From: M3007 sp040397785
GTDB lineage: Bacteria; Bacteroidota; Bacteroidia; Chitinophagales; Saprospiraceae
Assembly (NCBI GenBank): GCA_040397785.1
Contig: JBBAVI010000008.1
Coordinates: forward strand, 31,673 to 95,672
Length of the DNA stretch: 64,000 bases
Reading direction: 5' to 3'
Shown one piece after another: positions 26,003 through 35,105 of this stretch. Each line of letters opens with the position of its first letter. The first letter of the stretch is position 1. The position numbers and the translations under genes were made by a program. The notes below the pieces were generated by a model. The model saw only the letters and a program-made list of their open reading frames with translations. It was not told where the DNA came from and did no database searches.

Positions 26003-26608
26003 TTATAAATTAGGGTTGTCCAAATTGACCGCAACAATAATTTCATTGCGTCGACCAAAAAGTTGGTAAGGTGGATTGTAGCCTAATACACGAAATTGGC
26101 CAACCGATGGAATAGAAGCGGACTTGAGCGCATTTTGTAGTTTTTCCGAGTATTTTTTAATGTCTTTTTCGGAGGAAAATCCGCCAAAACGAATTGCCGC
26201 AACATACTCTTCGGGTTTTGTCTGAAGGAGTACCTCTTCGTTTTGCGGCTTGGGTAAATTGCTGGTGTTTAAAGTAGCAGGCATTACAAAACTCATGGTA
26301 GCGCTGGAATCATTTACCGCCATGTGCACCGGTGTAGTCATGGCTATTTTCTGTTTCTCCTCATTTCCACCAAAAATATAAGCGGCGAGTTTTCTAAATC
26401 CTTGGTTTCCCAATGATTTGTAAGATTTTTCGGCAGAAAGAATGGTTGCCATGGTAACGGCTGGGTAATATCGGATTTCAAAATCCTTTTCCGTGCGGAT
26501 CACTTTATATGCCTGCGTTTCCGTTTTCTTGGAGGAGATAACGGTGTAGGATTGAAAGAACAAAAAAAGGAGGATTACCAGTGACGTTATCATGAGGAGC
26601 GGTTTCAT
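26003..26608 (-). CDS. SOUL-family heme-binding-like protein
   Basis: A 201-residue protein with an N-terminal membrane anchor or signal (LLMITSLVILLFLFFQSYTVIS) and a SOUL domain: YKVIRTEKDFEIRYYPAVTMA, KIAMTTPVHMAV and the VAAIRFGGFSSE segment. Heme binding in this family is known for some members only. A -7-like element on the minus strand (26637-26644, TATCTTTG) lies about 30 bp upstream of the start. Confidence 0.9.
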   Translation of the reverse strand: MKPLLMITSLVILLFLFFQSYTVISSKKTETQAYKVIRTEKDFEIRYYPAVTMATILSAEKSYKSLGNQGFRKLAAYIFGGNEEKQKIAMTTPVHMAVNDSSATMSFVMPATLNTSNLPKPQNEEVLLQTKPEEYVAAIRFGGFSSEKDIKKYSEKLQNALKSASIPSVGQFRVLGYNPPYQLFGRRNEIIVAVNLDNPNL

Positions 26609-26717
26609 ACCTAGTGATCGTTGTGCGTTTAAAACACAAAGATAGGAGCAATGTTTGCGCGCTTACTTACATCCTTTTCTTAAAGCCTTACATATATCAC
26701 TGGTTGAGATTGGTCAA

Positions 26718-28700
26718 TTAGTATGCCAGCAGTTTTTCAATCGTCTTTTTCATCCGCTCCACGGGAAAAAAATTCTGCTCCAATGGAATCGCAAATGGAA
26801 CCGGCGTGTCCAAACTGGCAGCCCGCATCACCGGCGCATCCAGATGTTCAAACAAGTTTTCGGTGATCCAGGCTGCAATTTCGCCACCAATACCGCCAAA
26901 AAGGGTGTCTTCATGTAAAATCAGCACGCGGTTGGTCTTTTTTACCGAAGTGGTAATGGCTTCATAATCAAGCGGTACCAAGGAACGCAGATCAACAATA
27001 TCGGCATCTAATTGCATTTCATCGGCTATTTTTTCTGCCCAGCGACAACCGAGGCCGTAGGTCAGGATGCTCAGTTGTTGGCCGTCTCGTACTTTGCGGG
27101 CTTTGCCGATTTCAACCGTATAAAAACCATCGGGAATCGGGCCGCTTTCGGAGCGATACATTCCCTTATGCTCAAAAAACATCACCGGATTCGGATCTTC
27201 AAATGCCGCCAACAACAGGCCTTTGGCGTCGTAAGGTGTGCTTGGGTACACCACTTTCAAACCCGGAACATGGGTAAACCAGGCTTCGTTGCTTTGGGAG
27301 TGAAAGGGCCCCGCGCCGGTGCCCCCGCCCGTGGGCATGCGTACGACCACATCGGCCGCTTGCCCCCAACGCCAGTGCAATTTGGCTAAATTATTCACGA
27401 TTTGATTGAATCCACAGGTGACAAAATCGGCGAATTGCATTTCCACCATACTTTTCATGCCTTTCAGGCTCAATCCGAGGCTGATACCCACAATGGCACT
27501 CTCGCATAAAGGCGTGTTGCGTACGCGGTCCTTGCCAAATAAATCAACAAATCCCTGGGTTATTTTGAAAACGCCACCATAATGGGCAATATCCTGTCCC
27601 ATCAGCACCAGCGATGGATGACGCTGCATGGCCTCGCGCAAACCTTCCGAAATACCATCTATAAACCGCAAATCACGCACCGCGCCCGTTGGTTCCATGG
27701 CGGTATTGTGAAAAGGCGCATACACATCGGCCAATTCTTCGTCGGTATCAGCAACGGGTTCGGGTTCATTGAACATCACATCCACGGCGTCTTGTACTGT
27801 TTGTTTGTATGTTTTACGCAGGTTTTCGGCGTAGGCTTCAGTCAAGATGCCTTCTTTGAGCAGCCATTTTTCAAAGTTATCGAGTGGGTCTTTTTGGGCC
27901 CACGCGTCCATCATTTCCTGGGGGACGTATTTGGTGCCACTGGCTTCTTCATGTCCGCGCATGCGGAAAGTGACGCATTCGAGCAGGAAAGGTTCGGGGT
28001 TTTCGCGGAGTTCGGCGGCCACTTTTTGCAGGGTGGAATATACTTCCAGGATGTTGTTGCCATCTATTTTGGCGCCGCGCATGCCGTACCCTAGTGCGCG
28101 ATCTACTAAATCTTTGCAGGCGTATTGTTCGCTAGGCAGCGTTGAGAGGCCATAACCGTTATTTTCAATAACAAAAATGACGGGTAGTTTCCACACAGCA
28201 GCTACATTGAGCGCTTCGTGGAATTCCCCTTGGCTGGTGGCGCCTTCGCCGGTAAATGCGAGTGAAACGCGGCCTTCCTGTTTGAGTTTATGGGCCATGG
28301 CCACACCGGCAGCCAGGGAAAGTTGTGGACCGAGGTGCGAAATCATGCCAACGATGTGGTGTTCCATCGCGCCAAAGTGAAAAGAACGGTCGCGGGCTTT
28401 GGTGTAGCCTAGGCGTTTGCCTTGCCACTGACAAAACAGTCGGTTGAGCGGCATGTCGCGGGCGGTAAATACGCCCAAATTGCGGTGCATGGTAAAAATG
28501 ACTTCATCCGGCAACAAGGCGGTGGCTGCACCCACAGCGATTGCTTCCTGCCCGATGCCGCTAAACCACTTGGATATTTTGCCCTGGCGCAGTAGGTTGA
28601 GCATTTTTTCTTCAATGAGCCGGGGTTTTACCAATTGCTCATACAGGTGCAGGAGGGTTTCTTTTTTGAAGCCTTTTTTATTGTATTTGATCAGGGACAT
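26718..28700 (-). CDS. Fused alpha-beta 2-oxo acid dehydrogenase E1
   Basis: A 660-residue thiamine-diphosphate-dependent E1 in which alpha and beta subunits are joined. The alpha half (about 1-330) has the TPP motif TGEGATSQGEFHEALN through IENNGYG. The beta half (about 345-660) begins RFIDGISEGLREAM and has MGQDIAHYGGVFKITQGF. This form, common in Bacteroidota, acts as branched-chain (2-oxoisovalerate) dehydrogenase with separate E2/E3. The ATG at 28700 (MSLIKYNKKGF) fits; the open frame further upstream runs into the inverted repeat at 28774. Confidence 0.9.
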   Translation of the reverse strand: MSLIKYNKKGFKKETLLHLYEQLVKPRLIEEKMLNLLRQGKISKWFSGIGQEAIAVGAATALLPDEVIFTMHRNLGVFTARDMPLNRLFCQWQGKRLGYTKARDRSFHFGAMEHHIVGMISHLGPQLSLAAGVAMAHKLKQEGRVSLAFTGEGATSQGEFHEALNVAAVWKLPVIFVIENNGYGLSTLPSEQYACKDLVDRALGYGMRGAKIDGNNILEVYSTLQKVAAELRENPEPFLLECVTFRMRGHEEASGTKYVPQEMMDAWAQKDPLDNFEKWLLKEGILTEAYAENLRKTYKQTVQDAVDVMFNEPEPVADTDEELADVYAPFHNTAMEPTGAVRDLRFIDGISEGLREAMQRHPSLVLMGQDIAHYGGVFKITQGFVDLFGKDRVRNTPLCESAIVGISLGLSLKGMKSMVEMQFADFVTCGFNQIVNNLAKLHWRWGQAADVVVRMPTGGGTGAGPFHSQSNEAWFTHVPGLKVVYPSTPYDAKGLLLAAFEDPNPVMFFEHKGMYRSESGPIPDGFYTVEIGKARKVRDGQQLSILTYGLGCRWAEKIADEMQLDADIVDLRSLVPLDYEAITTSVKKTNRVLILHEDTLFGGIGGEIAAWITENLFEHLDAPVMRAASLDTPVPFAIPLEQNFFPVERMKKTIEKLLAY

Positions 28701-28773
28701 GCGTTGTTGTGGTGTGTTGAATTTGATTTGGGCGCAAAGTTCGGATTTAGAATTGAGATTTCTTAAAAAAAGG

Positions 28774-28859
28774 GGTTCCGCGGAGAAGCTTGGAGGGACG
28801 GAGTTACACGGAGAAAAAACTCTGTGCAACTCCGTCCCTCTGAGCTTCTCCGCGGAACC
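28774..28859. repeat. Long imperfect inverted repeat (40-bp arms)
   Basis: The left arm (28774-28813) and right arm (28820-28859) are reverse complements at 36 of 40 positions around an A6 loop. It lies between the divergent E1 and M16 genes and could be a transposable palindromic element. The arms contain the word GGACGGAGTT and its complement. The rest of 28701-28987 shows no gene. Confidence 0.85.
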
Positions 28860-28987
28860 ATTTAAATCTCTCAAGTTTTGCTCTTTTTGTCCAAAACAGG
28901 ATGAATCGTATATTTTAAATTAAATTTTTCCTGAAAAGCGCTAACATCGCCGGACGAACAAGAATTTGTAAACCAAACCTAAATATT

Positions 28988-31747
28988 ATGAAAAATCCAT
29001 GCTTAACGTTGCTGTTACTGGTTTTTGCCCAAATCGCCTGGCTTGCTCCGGTTTCGGCGCAAAATGCGGCCCTGCGTTTGCCTGCCGGGGTGCAAAAAAT
29101 CACTGAAGTGGAAGGCATCACGGAATACAGTTTCGATAATGGCCTGCATTTATTGCTGTTTCCTGATCAGTCGAAACCGATTATTACCGTAAATATCACG
29201 TACAAAGTAGGCTCGCGCCACGAAGATTATGGCGAAACGGGCATGGCACACTTGCTGGAGCACTTGGTTTTTAAAGGTACGCCCAAGCATCCAAACATTC
29301 CATCGGAACTTTCTTCGCATGGTGCCCGCCCGAACGGTACCACTTCTTTTGATCGCACCAACTACTTCGAGACGTTTGATGCGACCGAAGATAACCTGCG
29401 TTGGGCGTTAGATCTGGAAAGTGACCGCATGATCAATTCTTATATTGCACGGAAAGACCTTGAAAGTGAGTTTTCGGTAGTGCGCAGCGAATACGAATCG
29501 GGTGAAAACAATCCGGGTGGCGTGTTATTCAAGCGCATTTTGGCTTCGGTGTACAATTTTCACAATTATGGCCACACGACCATTGGTGAAAAATCGGATA
29601 TTGAAAAAGCGCCGATCGAGCGTTTGCAGGCTTTTTACCATAAATATTATCAACCCGATAATGCCGTATTGTTGGTAGCCGGAAAATTAGACCCGCAAAA
29701 AACGCTAGACCTGGTATCTGAATATTTTAGCAAAATTCCGCGTCCGGAGCGCAAATTGGTGCCTACTTACACTGAAGAACCCATTCAGGATGGTGAGCGC
29801 ACCGTGACCTTGCGCCGCGCTGGTGATGTGCAGGTATTTGCTACTTTTTTCCGCGGGGCACCGGGTGCGCATCCCGATTACCCTGCCTTGTCGGTGTTAG
29901 CCAATATGCTGACTGATGAGCCTTCTGGCCGTTTGTACAAAGCCTTGGTAGAAACTAAAAAAGCCGTTTCGGTGGGCGGAGCTGCCAATGGCAATGCCGA
30001 AGCAGGTTGGACCTATTTTTTAGCCCAGGTAAATGAAGGTGGTTCGCTCGATAGTGCGCGCATGATCCTGCTGGATGTACTGGACGGATTGAAAAAAACA
30101 CCGCCAACCGCCGATGAAGTAGAAAAAGCAAAAGCACGGATCCTGAAAAATCAGGAAATGTTCTTCAAACAAAGCGACCGGGTTGGTTTGTCTTTAAGTA
30201 ACTATATAGGTGTAGGCGATTGGCGTTTGGTATTCCTCTACCGCGACCGCATTGAAAAAGTGACGCCGGAAGACGTATTGACGGTGGCCAACAAGTATTT
30301 CAAACCATCCAACCGTACCTTGGGTTATTTTATCCCGGATAAAAATGCGGATCGTGCCGAAATTCCAATGGCGCCCGACGCATTCGAAATTTTGAAAGAT
30401 TACAAGGGCCGCGCACCCATTGCGCAAGGAGAAGATTTTGACCCGACGCCAGAAGTAATTGAAAAACGGACGACACGCGGCAAATTGGCCAATGGCATGC
30501 AATACGCCCTTTTATCGAAAGAAAACCGGGGCGATGCAGTCAATGCAACCTTTACTTTCCGCATGGGCACCCCCGATGCGCTCAAAGGAAAATCCATGGC
30601 TTCTACTTATGTCGCCCAAATGCTGGATAAAGGCATCGAAGGCAAAGACCGTCAGCAAATTAAAGAGGCGCTGGACAAATTGAAAGCACGCGTATTTATA
30701 TATGGTGTGGAGCAAAATTTATTCGCGACGGTGGAGACAGAACGCCAGCATTTGCCAGAAGTGATCAAATTGGTGGGCGATATGTTGCGCAAACCAACGT
30801 TCCCAGCCGCAGAGTTTGAAAAATTGAAAACAGAGGAACTTGCCAGTTTGGATGAACAAAAATCAGATCCGGAATCGTTGGCGCGCAACCAATACGATCG
30901 CCTCAGCAATCCGGAATACACCAAAGACGATATCCGTTATATTCCAACCATTGAAGAGCAAATTGCAATGGTAAAAGCGCTGACTTTGGAAGACGTGAAA
31001 GATTTTCACAAGAAATTTTATGGCGGCAACACGGCGGCAACAGGCGCGGTAGTAGGCGATTTTGACCAAAAAGTTATTGAAAAATCCCTTGCAGATGCGT
31101 TTGGCGGCTGGAAAAGTCCCGCAAAATATGAGCGCCTGATAGAAGATTATACCCCCGTAACGCCTAAAACAGAAATGATCAACACGCCCGACAAATCCAA
31201 TGCCGTGTATGTGGCAGGCTACGGTTTTGCGATGCGCAACGACGATCCAGCATACCCGGCGGTGACCATTGGTGGGTACATGTTGGGTGGTGGCTTTTTG
31301 AACAGCCGTTTAGCCGTACGCATTCGTCAGAAAGAAGGGTTGAGTTATACTGTTCGGGGCAGTTTTAGCGCCAGTCCGTTGGATAAAGATGCTGATTTTT
31401 CGGCCTACATGATTTACAACCCGGATAACCTGGCAAAATTGGAAACCGCATTTAAAGAGGAAATTGAGCGGGTAAGCAAAGAAGGCTTTACCGCAGAAGA
31501 ATTAGACGCTGCCAAATCAGGTTGGTTAAAATCGCGCAAAGTGAACCGCACTTCCGATGCAACCTTGGCAAGTACCTTAAGTAGTTACCTGTTTTATGGC
31601 CGAGACTTTTCTTTTGATAAGAAAATTGAAGACAACGTACAGAACCTCAGCACCACCCAGGTTAATGATGCCATGAAAAAATACCTCGATTACAGCAAAA
31701 TTATTGCTGTAAAAGCAGGTTATTTTGACAAAAAAGGCAAACCATAA
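28988..31747 (+). CDS. M16 family zinc metallopeptidase (pitrilysin-like)
   Basis: A 919-residue exported peptidase: signal peptide (about 1-25, ending VSAQ), an active N-terminal M16 domain with the inverted zinc motif HLLEH (88-92) and the distal Glu in VVRSEYESGENNP, then a second catalytically silent M16 half (from about 500) with GFAMRNDDPAYPAVTIGGYMLGG. It is expected to degrade peptides in the periplasm or at the surface. aroB follows 7 bp downstream, indicating one operon. Confidence 0.93.
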   Translation: MKNPCLTLLLLVFAQIAWLAPVSAQNAALRLPAGVQKITEVEGITEYSFDNGLHLLLFPDQSKPIITVNITYKVGSRHEDYGETGMAHLLEHLVFKGTPKHPNIPSELSSHGARPNGTTSFDRTNYFETFDATEDNLRWALDLESDRMINSYIARKDLESEFSVVRSEYESGENNPGGVLFKRILASVYNFHNYGHTTIGEKSDIEKAPIERLQAFYHKYYQPDNAVLLVAGKLDPQKTLDLVSEYFSKIPRPERKLVPTYTEEPIQDGERTVTLRRAGDVQVFATFFRGAPGAHPDYPALSVLANMLTDEPSGRLYKALVETKKAVSVGGAANGNAEAGWTYFLAQVNEGGSLDSARMILLDVLDGLKKTPPTADEVEKAKARILKNQEMFFKQSDRVGLSLSNYIGVGDWRLVFLYRDRIEKVTPEDVLTVANKYFKPSNRTLGYFIPDKNADRAEIPMAPDAFEILKDYKGRAPIAQGEDFDPTPEVIEKRTTRGKLANGMQYALLSKENRGDAVNATFTFRMGTPDALKGKSMASTYVAQMLDKGIEGKDRQQIKEALDKLKARVFIYGVEQNLFATVETERQHLPEVIKLVGDMLRKPTFPAAEFEKLKTEELASLDEQKSDPESLARNQYDRLSNPEYTKDDIRYIPTIEEQIAMVKALTLEDVKDFHKKFYGGNTAATGAVVGDFDQKVIEKSLADAFGGWKSPAKYERLIEDYTPVTPKTEMINTPDKSNAVYVAGYGFAMRNDDPAYPAVTIGGYMLGGGFLNSRLAVRIRQKEGLSYTVRGSFSASPLDKDADFSAYMIYNPDNLAKLETAFKEEIERVSKEGFTAEELDAAKSGWLKSRKVNRTSDATLASTLSSYLFYGRDFSFDKKIEDNVQNLSTTQVNDAMKKYLDYSKIIAVKAGYFDKKGKP

Positions 31748-31754
31748 TTGCAGC

Positions 31755-32825
31755 ATGAAACCAACTTTTCAACTACCGAATTATCCCATCTGGGTGGGGC
31801 CATTGGCGCAAACATTTCCAGCCTGGTTTGAGTCGGCAGGATATACCCAGGTGTTTTTGATAGCCGACGCGGAGACCCGCAAGCATTGTCTGCCTGTTTT
31901 TTTGCAAGAAACTGGGTTGTCTCCAGATGTACCGGGTACGACCATTCCGGCAGGCGAACATTTTAAAAACATGCATACCTGCGCGCATATTTGGCAGGAC
32001 ATGTTGGCGGCGGGCCTGGATCGGAAAGCGCTGGTGATCAACCTGGGCGGCGGGGTAGTGGGCGATATGGGCGGATTTTGCGCGGCCACGTACAAGCGTG
32101 GAGTCGATTTTGTGCAAATACCCACCACGTTATTGTCTATGACCGATGCATCGGTTGGTGGAAAGTTGGGCATTGATTTTAACGGTATCAAAAACGCAAT
32201 CGGGTTGTTTGGCGACCCGGTTGCGGTTTTTGCCGATCCAATATTTTTTAACACCTTGTCGGAGCGGGAGTTACGCAGTGGGTTTGCGGAGGTGATCAAA
32301 CATGCCATCATTGGCGACGCGGAATTATGGGATCAATTGCAGCAGTTGACCGATTTGCGTGCGGTGCATTGGCCGAGTTTGCTCAAAGCATCGATTGCGG
32401 TAAAAGTAAAAGTGGTGGAATTAGACCCGTTTGAAAAGGACCTGCGGGCAGTACTCAATTTTGGGCATACCATTGGGCATGCCATTGAAAGTTATTTTTT
32501 AGGAACGGAAACACCGTTGACGCATGGAGAAGCCATTGCAGTCGGCATGTTTTGTGAAGCGGAATTAGCCCCGGCTTCTACCCGCCTGCCACGCGCGGCA
32601 TTGGCCAAATTATTGCGCCGTTTTTTCCCCTTTCGCGCTATTCCAGCCGAGGCATTTCCTGCATTATGGGCGTTGATGCAACAGGATAAAAAAAATACAT
32701 CCGGCAAAGTAAGGATCGCTTTACCGGATGCTGAACCATGTAGGCTCCATGTACTGGAACCAGCGCTCGAGGAGGTGGAACGTAGTTTGACGGTATACCA
32801 AGATACCATGAAGGCAGGATTATAA
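31755..32825 (+). CDS. aroB: 3-dehydroquinate synthase
   Basis: AroB converts DAHP to 3-dehydroquinate in the shikimate pathway. The 356-residue protein has the NAD-binding GGGVVGDMGGFCAATYKRG, the lysine-rich TDASVGGKLGID, and zinc ligands in ELRSGFAEVIKHAII, NFGHTIGHAIE and THGEAIAVGM. I chose the ATG at 31755; an ATG at 31725 lies inside the M16 gene. Spacing of 7 bp from M16 suggests coupling, although the two functions are unrelated. Confidence 0.95.
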   Translation: MKPTFQLPNYPIWVGPLAQTFPAWFESAGYTQVFLIADAETRKHCLPVFLQETGLSPDVPGTTIPAGEHFKNMHTCAHIWQDMLAAGLDRKALVINLGGGVVGDMGGFCAATYKRGVDFVQIPTTLLSMTDASVGGKLGIDFNGIKNAIGLFGDPVAVFADPIFFNTLSERELRSGFAEVIKHAIIGDAELWDQLQQLTDLRAVHWPSLLKASIAVKVKVVELDPFEKDLRAVLNFGHTIGHAIESYFLGTETPLTHGEAIAVGMFCEAELAPASTRLPRAALAKLLRRFFPFRAIPAEAFPALWALMQQDKKNTSGKVRIALPDAEPCRLHVLEPALEEVERSLTVYQDTMKAGL

Positions 32826-32834
32826 AATACGGGA

Positions 32835-33761
32835 TTATTCAGCAGGAATACGCGGCTTGCGAATGGTAAATACGCGGGAAATATTGAATCCAAAACGCAT
32901 GCCACCCATCAATTTGCCAGTCGTTGAATTTTTAAAGAACCAATCTTCGCTGGTTTCAGTGATAAAACCCTTGTAAGTCATATCGCGTGAATTGCTGAAA
33001 TGGAACTGGAAGACGTGCCCACCTGTTTCGATATCAAAACCCAGGCTCAAAGAATTGGCATAAGGTTGTGATACGATTTGGCCGGAAGGTACGTAGTAAT
33101 ATTCGGCGGTCAAAGCCAGGCGTTTGGTCAATTTTAGTCGACCCGCAGCACCGATCGCAAATATATCATTTTTATCTGCTTTCGTCTCAACGATATTTCG
33201 GTGGATAAGGGTTGGCATTAATTGCAGCGAAAAGCCCTCGCTGAATTTGCGGCCAATCAACGCCTGGTGGGTGTAATAAAGGCGCGAACTGAAATAGTTT
33301 TCGCGGGTATCATCCGCAAATTTCTGAGTACGCAATTGTGCATCAACTAAATAAATCAGCGTAACTGGAATGTTTTTTTGGCCTGTACACTGGCGCAAAA
33401 TTTTGTATTTGATAAAACCATCCAGCATTTTTTCCAAGCTGTTACGGCCAAATCCAATCATTAAGCGGTCGGTGATACCATAGTCGGCCCCGATACGAAT
33501 GGTGGCCCCATCCAAGCCAAACATGTCATAAATGCCATTGCGTACCGGACTAAAACGGTGCGAAATTTTGATATCCAATACGCCGCGCGCCGTGTTTTCA
33601 ATAGAATGCCCGTTGATCACGCGGGTTGTTTTGAAACTGGCTGTTGCATAGTCAGTGGTTTCATCTTTGCCGAGCAGGGAAAGCAGATCGGGTTCATTTT
33701 GCGCGCTCAGTTGTGTGTATGGCAGCGCCAAAAGTGCAAGAAAAAGGTACAAAAACTTCAT
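32835..33761 (-). CDS. DUF5777-like outer-membrane beta-barrel protein
   Basis: A 308-residue protein with a signal peptide (KFLYLFLALLALPYTQLSAQ) and regular beta strands. It has the blocks TRVINGHSIENTARGVLDIKISHRF and TIRIGADYGITDRLMIGFGR that I associate with the DUF5777 barrel family of Bacteroidota, ending MRFGFNISRVFTIRKPR. Transport role unknown. It ends a minus-strand run with an OB-fold protein and a cytochrome c lipoprotein. It is convergent with aroB, 9 bp apart. Confidence 0.82.
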   Translation of the reverse strand: MKFLYLFLALLALPYTQLSAQNEPDLLSLLGKDETTDYATASFKTTRVINGHSIENTARGVLDIKISHRFSPVRNGIYDMFGLDGATIRIGADYGITDRLMIGFGRNSLEKMLDGFIKYKILRQCTGQKNIPVTLIYLVDAQLRTQKFADDTRENYFSSRLYYTHQALIGRKFSEGFSLQLMPTLIHRNIVETKADKNDIFAIGAAGRLKLTKRLALTAEYYYVPSGQIVSQPYANSLSLGFDIETGGHVFQFHFSNSRDMTYKGFITETSEDWFFKNSTTGKLMGGMRFGFNISRVFTIRKPRIPAE

Positions 33762-33801
33762 AGCTAATTGATTTACACTGTGATTCGTGTGATATTTTTG
33801 T

Positions 33802-34209
33802 TTATTTTACTTCAACGCAGCGCTCCAACTGTACATCCAGGTTGAAGCCGGTGCATTTGCCTTTAAAGGTAACTTTTTCGCCAATCGGGAAATCGGTCCG
33901 TGCGTGTTGGCTCAATTCATCGAGGGTACACAGCACATTGAAGTCGCTGCCCGTTTCGAGCAGGATTTTCACACTACCCTCGTCCTTGTTGACTTCTTTG
34001 ACAATGCCTTGCACGGCCACTGTTTTATCCAAATATTTGGCATCGGCAGTAGCTTGATCGGTATTATATTCAGCAAAAAGTTGGGCGGCCTGCAGGGTCA
34101 CATCTGCTTTCGCGCGCTCCATGTTTTCGTGGGGTTTGTTCCAAAGGTAAAAGCCGACAGCAGCACCTGCCACCAAGAGGATTGCTAAGCCAATAAGTAC
34201 TTTTTTCAT
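33802..34209 (-). CDS. Membrane-anchored OB-fold (tRNA_anti-like) protein
   Basis: A 135-residue protein with an N-terminal membrane anchor (KKVLIGLAILLVAGAAVGFYLW) and a periplasmic OB-fold resembling the tRNA_anti-like family: YLDKTVAVQGIVKEVNKDEGSVKILLET through VTFKGKCTGFNLDVQLERCVEV. The last Cys pair could form a disulphide. It lies 40 bp from the barrel gene and 24 bp from the cytochrome gene, so the three look like one operon. Role unknown. Confidence 0.75.
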   Translation of the reverse strand: MKKVLIGLAILLVAGAAVGFYLWNKPHENMERAKADVTLQAAQLFAEYNTDQATADAKYLDKTVAVQGIVKEVNKDEGSVKILLETGSDFNVLCTLDELSQHARTDFPIGEKVTFKGKCTGFNLDVQLERCVEVK

Positions 34210-34233
34210 GGTATTTTCTTGTAAATCAGTGAA

Positions 34234-34605
34234 TTAGTTATTGGCAGCACCCGCTTTGATCCAGGCCTCAATTTTTTGGCGGTCGCAAGTTGGAAGCAGT
34301 CCGGAGGGCGGCATTGGACTGCCTGTATCGTTGATGCGTTCCAAAAATTTACCACTTGATACATACACCGTTAAATTGGTGTAACCATCAAAAGGGCTGT
34401 TTTCCTGACTTCCGCCAGCAATGTGGCAGCTCAGGCAATTATCCGATACCAATTTGGAAACGTAGGTGTTGTATTTAACACCGACCGTGTCGCAGGTAGT
34501 TGTAGCCCCATACAATACTTCTTCATTGTCGTAGTAGCAGGCATCCAAGGTAAAAAAAGCGGCAAAAATTGCTAAAACAAGCAGTACAAATGCGATTTTT
34601 TTCAT
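34234..34605 (-). CDS. Small c-type cytochrome lipoprotein
   Basis: A 123-residue predicted lipoprotein from the ATG at 34605 with lipobox LDAC (Cys about 23). It has one heme attachment motif CLSCH and a downstream Met in GSPMPPSGLL that can be the sixth ligand, followed by the typical final helix KIEAWIKAG. It is likely an electron-transfer protein on the periplasmic face. It is the first gene of the minus-strand set. The upstream stretch to 34903 shows no further gene. Confidence 0.83.
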   Translation of the reverse strand: MKKIAFVLLVLAIFAAFFTLDACYYDNEEVLYGATTTCDTVGVKYNTYVSKLVSDNCLSCHIAGGSQENSPFDGYTNLTVYVSSGKFLERINDTGSPMPPSGLLPTCDRQKIEAWIKAGAANN

Positions 34606-34903
34606 GTGATATGAATGTAAAATGTTGGTGTAAAAAGTTGTAATATGAACGGAATGATGCCCGGCAGTCAATTTTGATGTAAAATGGATTGCAAGACAAA
34701 AATCGTTTTGTATTCAACCGATTGGAATATAAATTGTTTAAGCACCAGGATTAATCCGTTTTTCCTTTCCTACCGATAAATGTAAAGGCAGCCACGCGTT
34801 TAAGTTGAAAAATAATGCGAGGCGTCTTTGATTTGCAAAATTAACCTTTGAAACATAAAATAGTACTGTTACACCGCTGAACCCGTCAAAACCGCATCTG
34901 AAC
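34606..34903. other. Intergenic region between divergent genes
   Basis: AT-rich DNA upstream of both the cytochrome gene (minus) and a small membrane-protein gene (plus). No full TTTG-N20-TAnnTTTG promoter was found by eye and no gene is supported. Confidence 0.4.
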
Positions 34904-35032
34904 ATGGAAAAAAAAGATTGGAAAACGTGGTTTCGCCGATTTGGAGTAGCCGGATTTATGTTTTTTTTGATCAAAGGTTTGCTTTGGCTGGCTGTTTTCT
35001 GGGGATTGTTGGAAGTTGGCTGCAACGGCTAA
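34904..35032 (+). CDS. Small single-pass membrane protein
   Basis: A 42-residue frame starting ATG at 34904. The basic N-terminus (EKKDWKTWFRRFGVAG) is followed by one hydrophobic helix (FMFFLIKGLLWLAVFWGLLEV) and a short tail. The basic-then-hydrophobic layout with FFLIKGLLWL is one I recognise from unannotated small proteins in Bacteroidota. It ends 73 bp before uvrA. No known function. Confidence 0.6.
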   Translation: MEKKDWKTWFRRFGVAGFMFFLIKGLLWLAVFWGLLEVGCNG

Positions 35033-35105
35033 TTTTACATTCTTTTAAAACAATTTTTTTTAAACGCCGAAATTCCGCAATTTTGCGGCACATCCTTTTT
35101 CGTCC

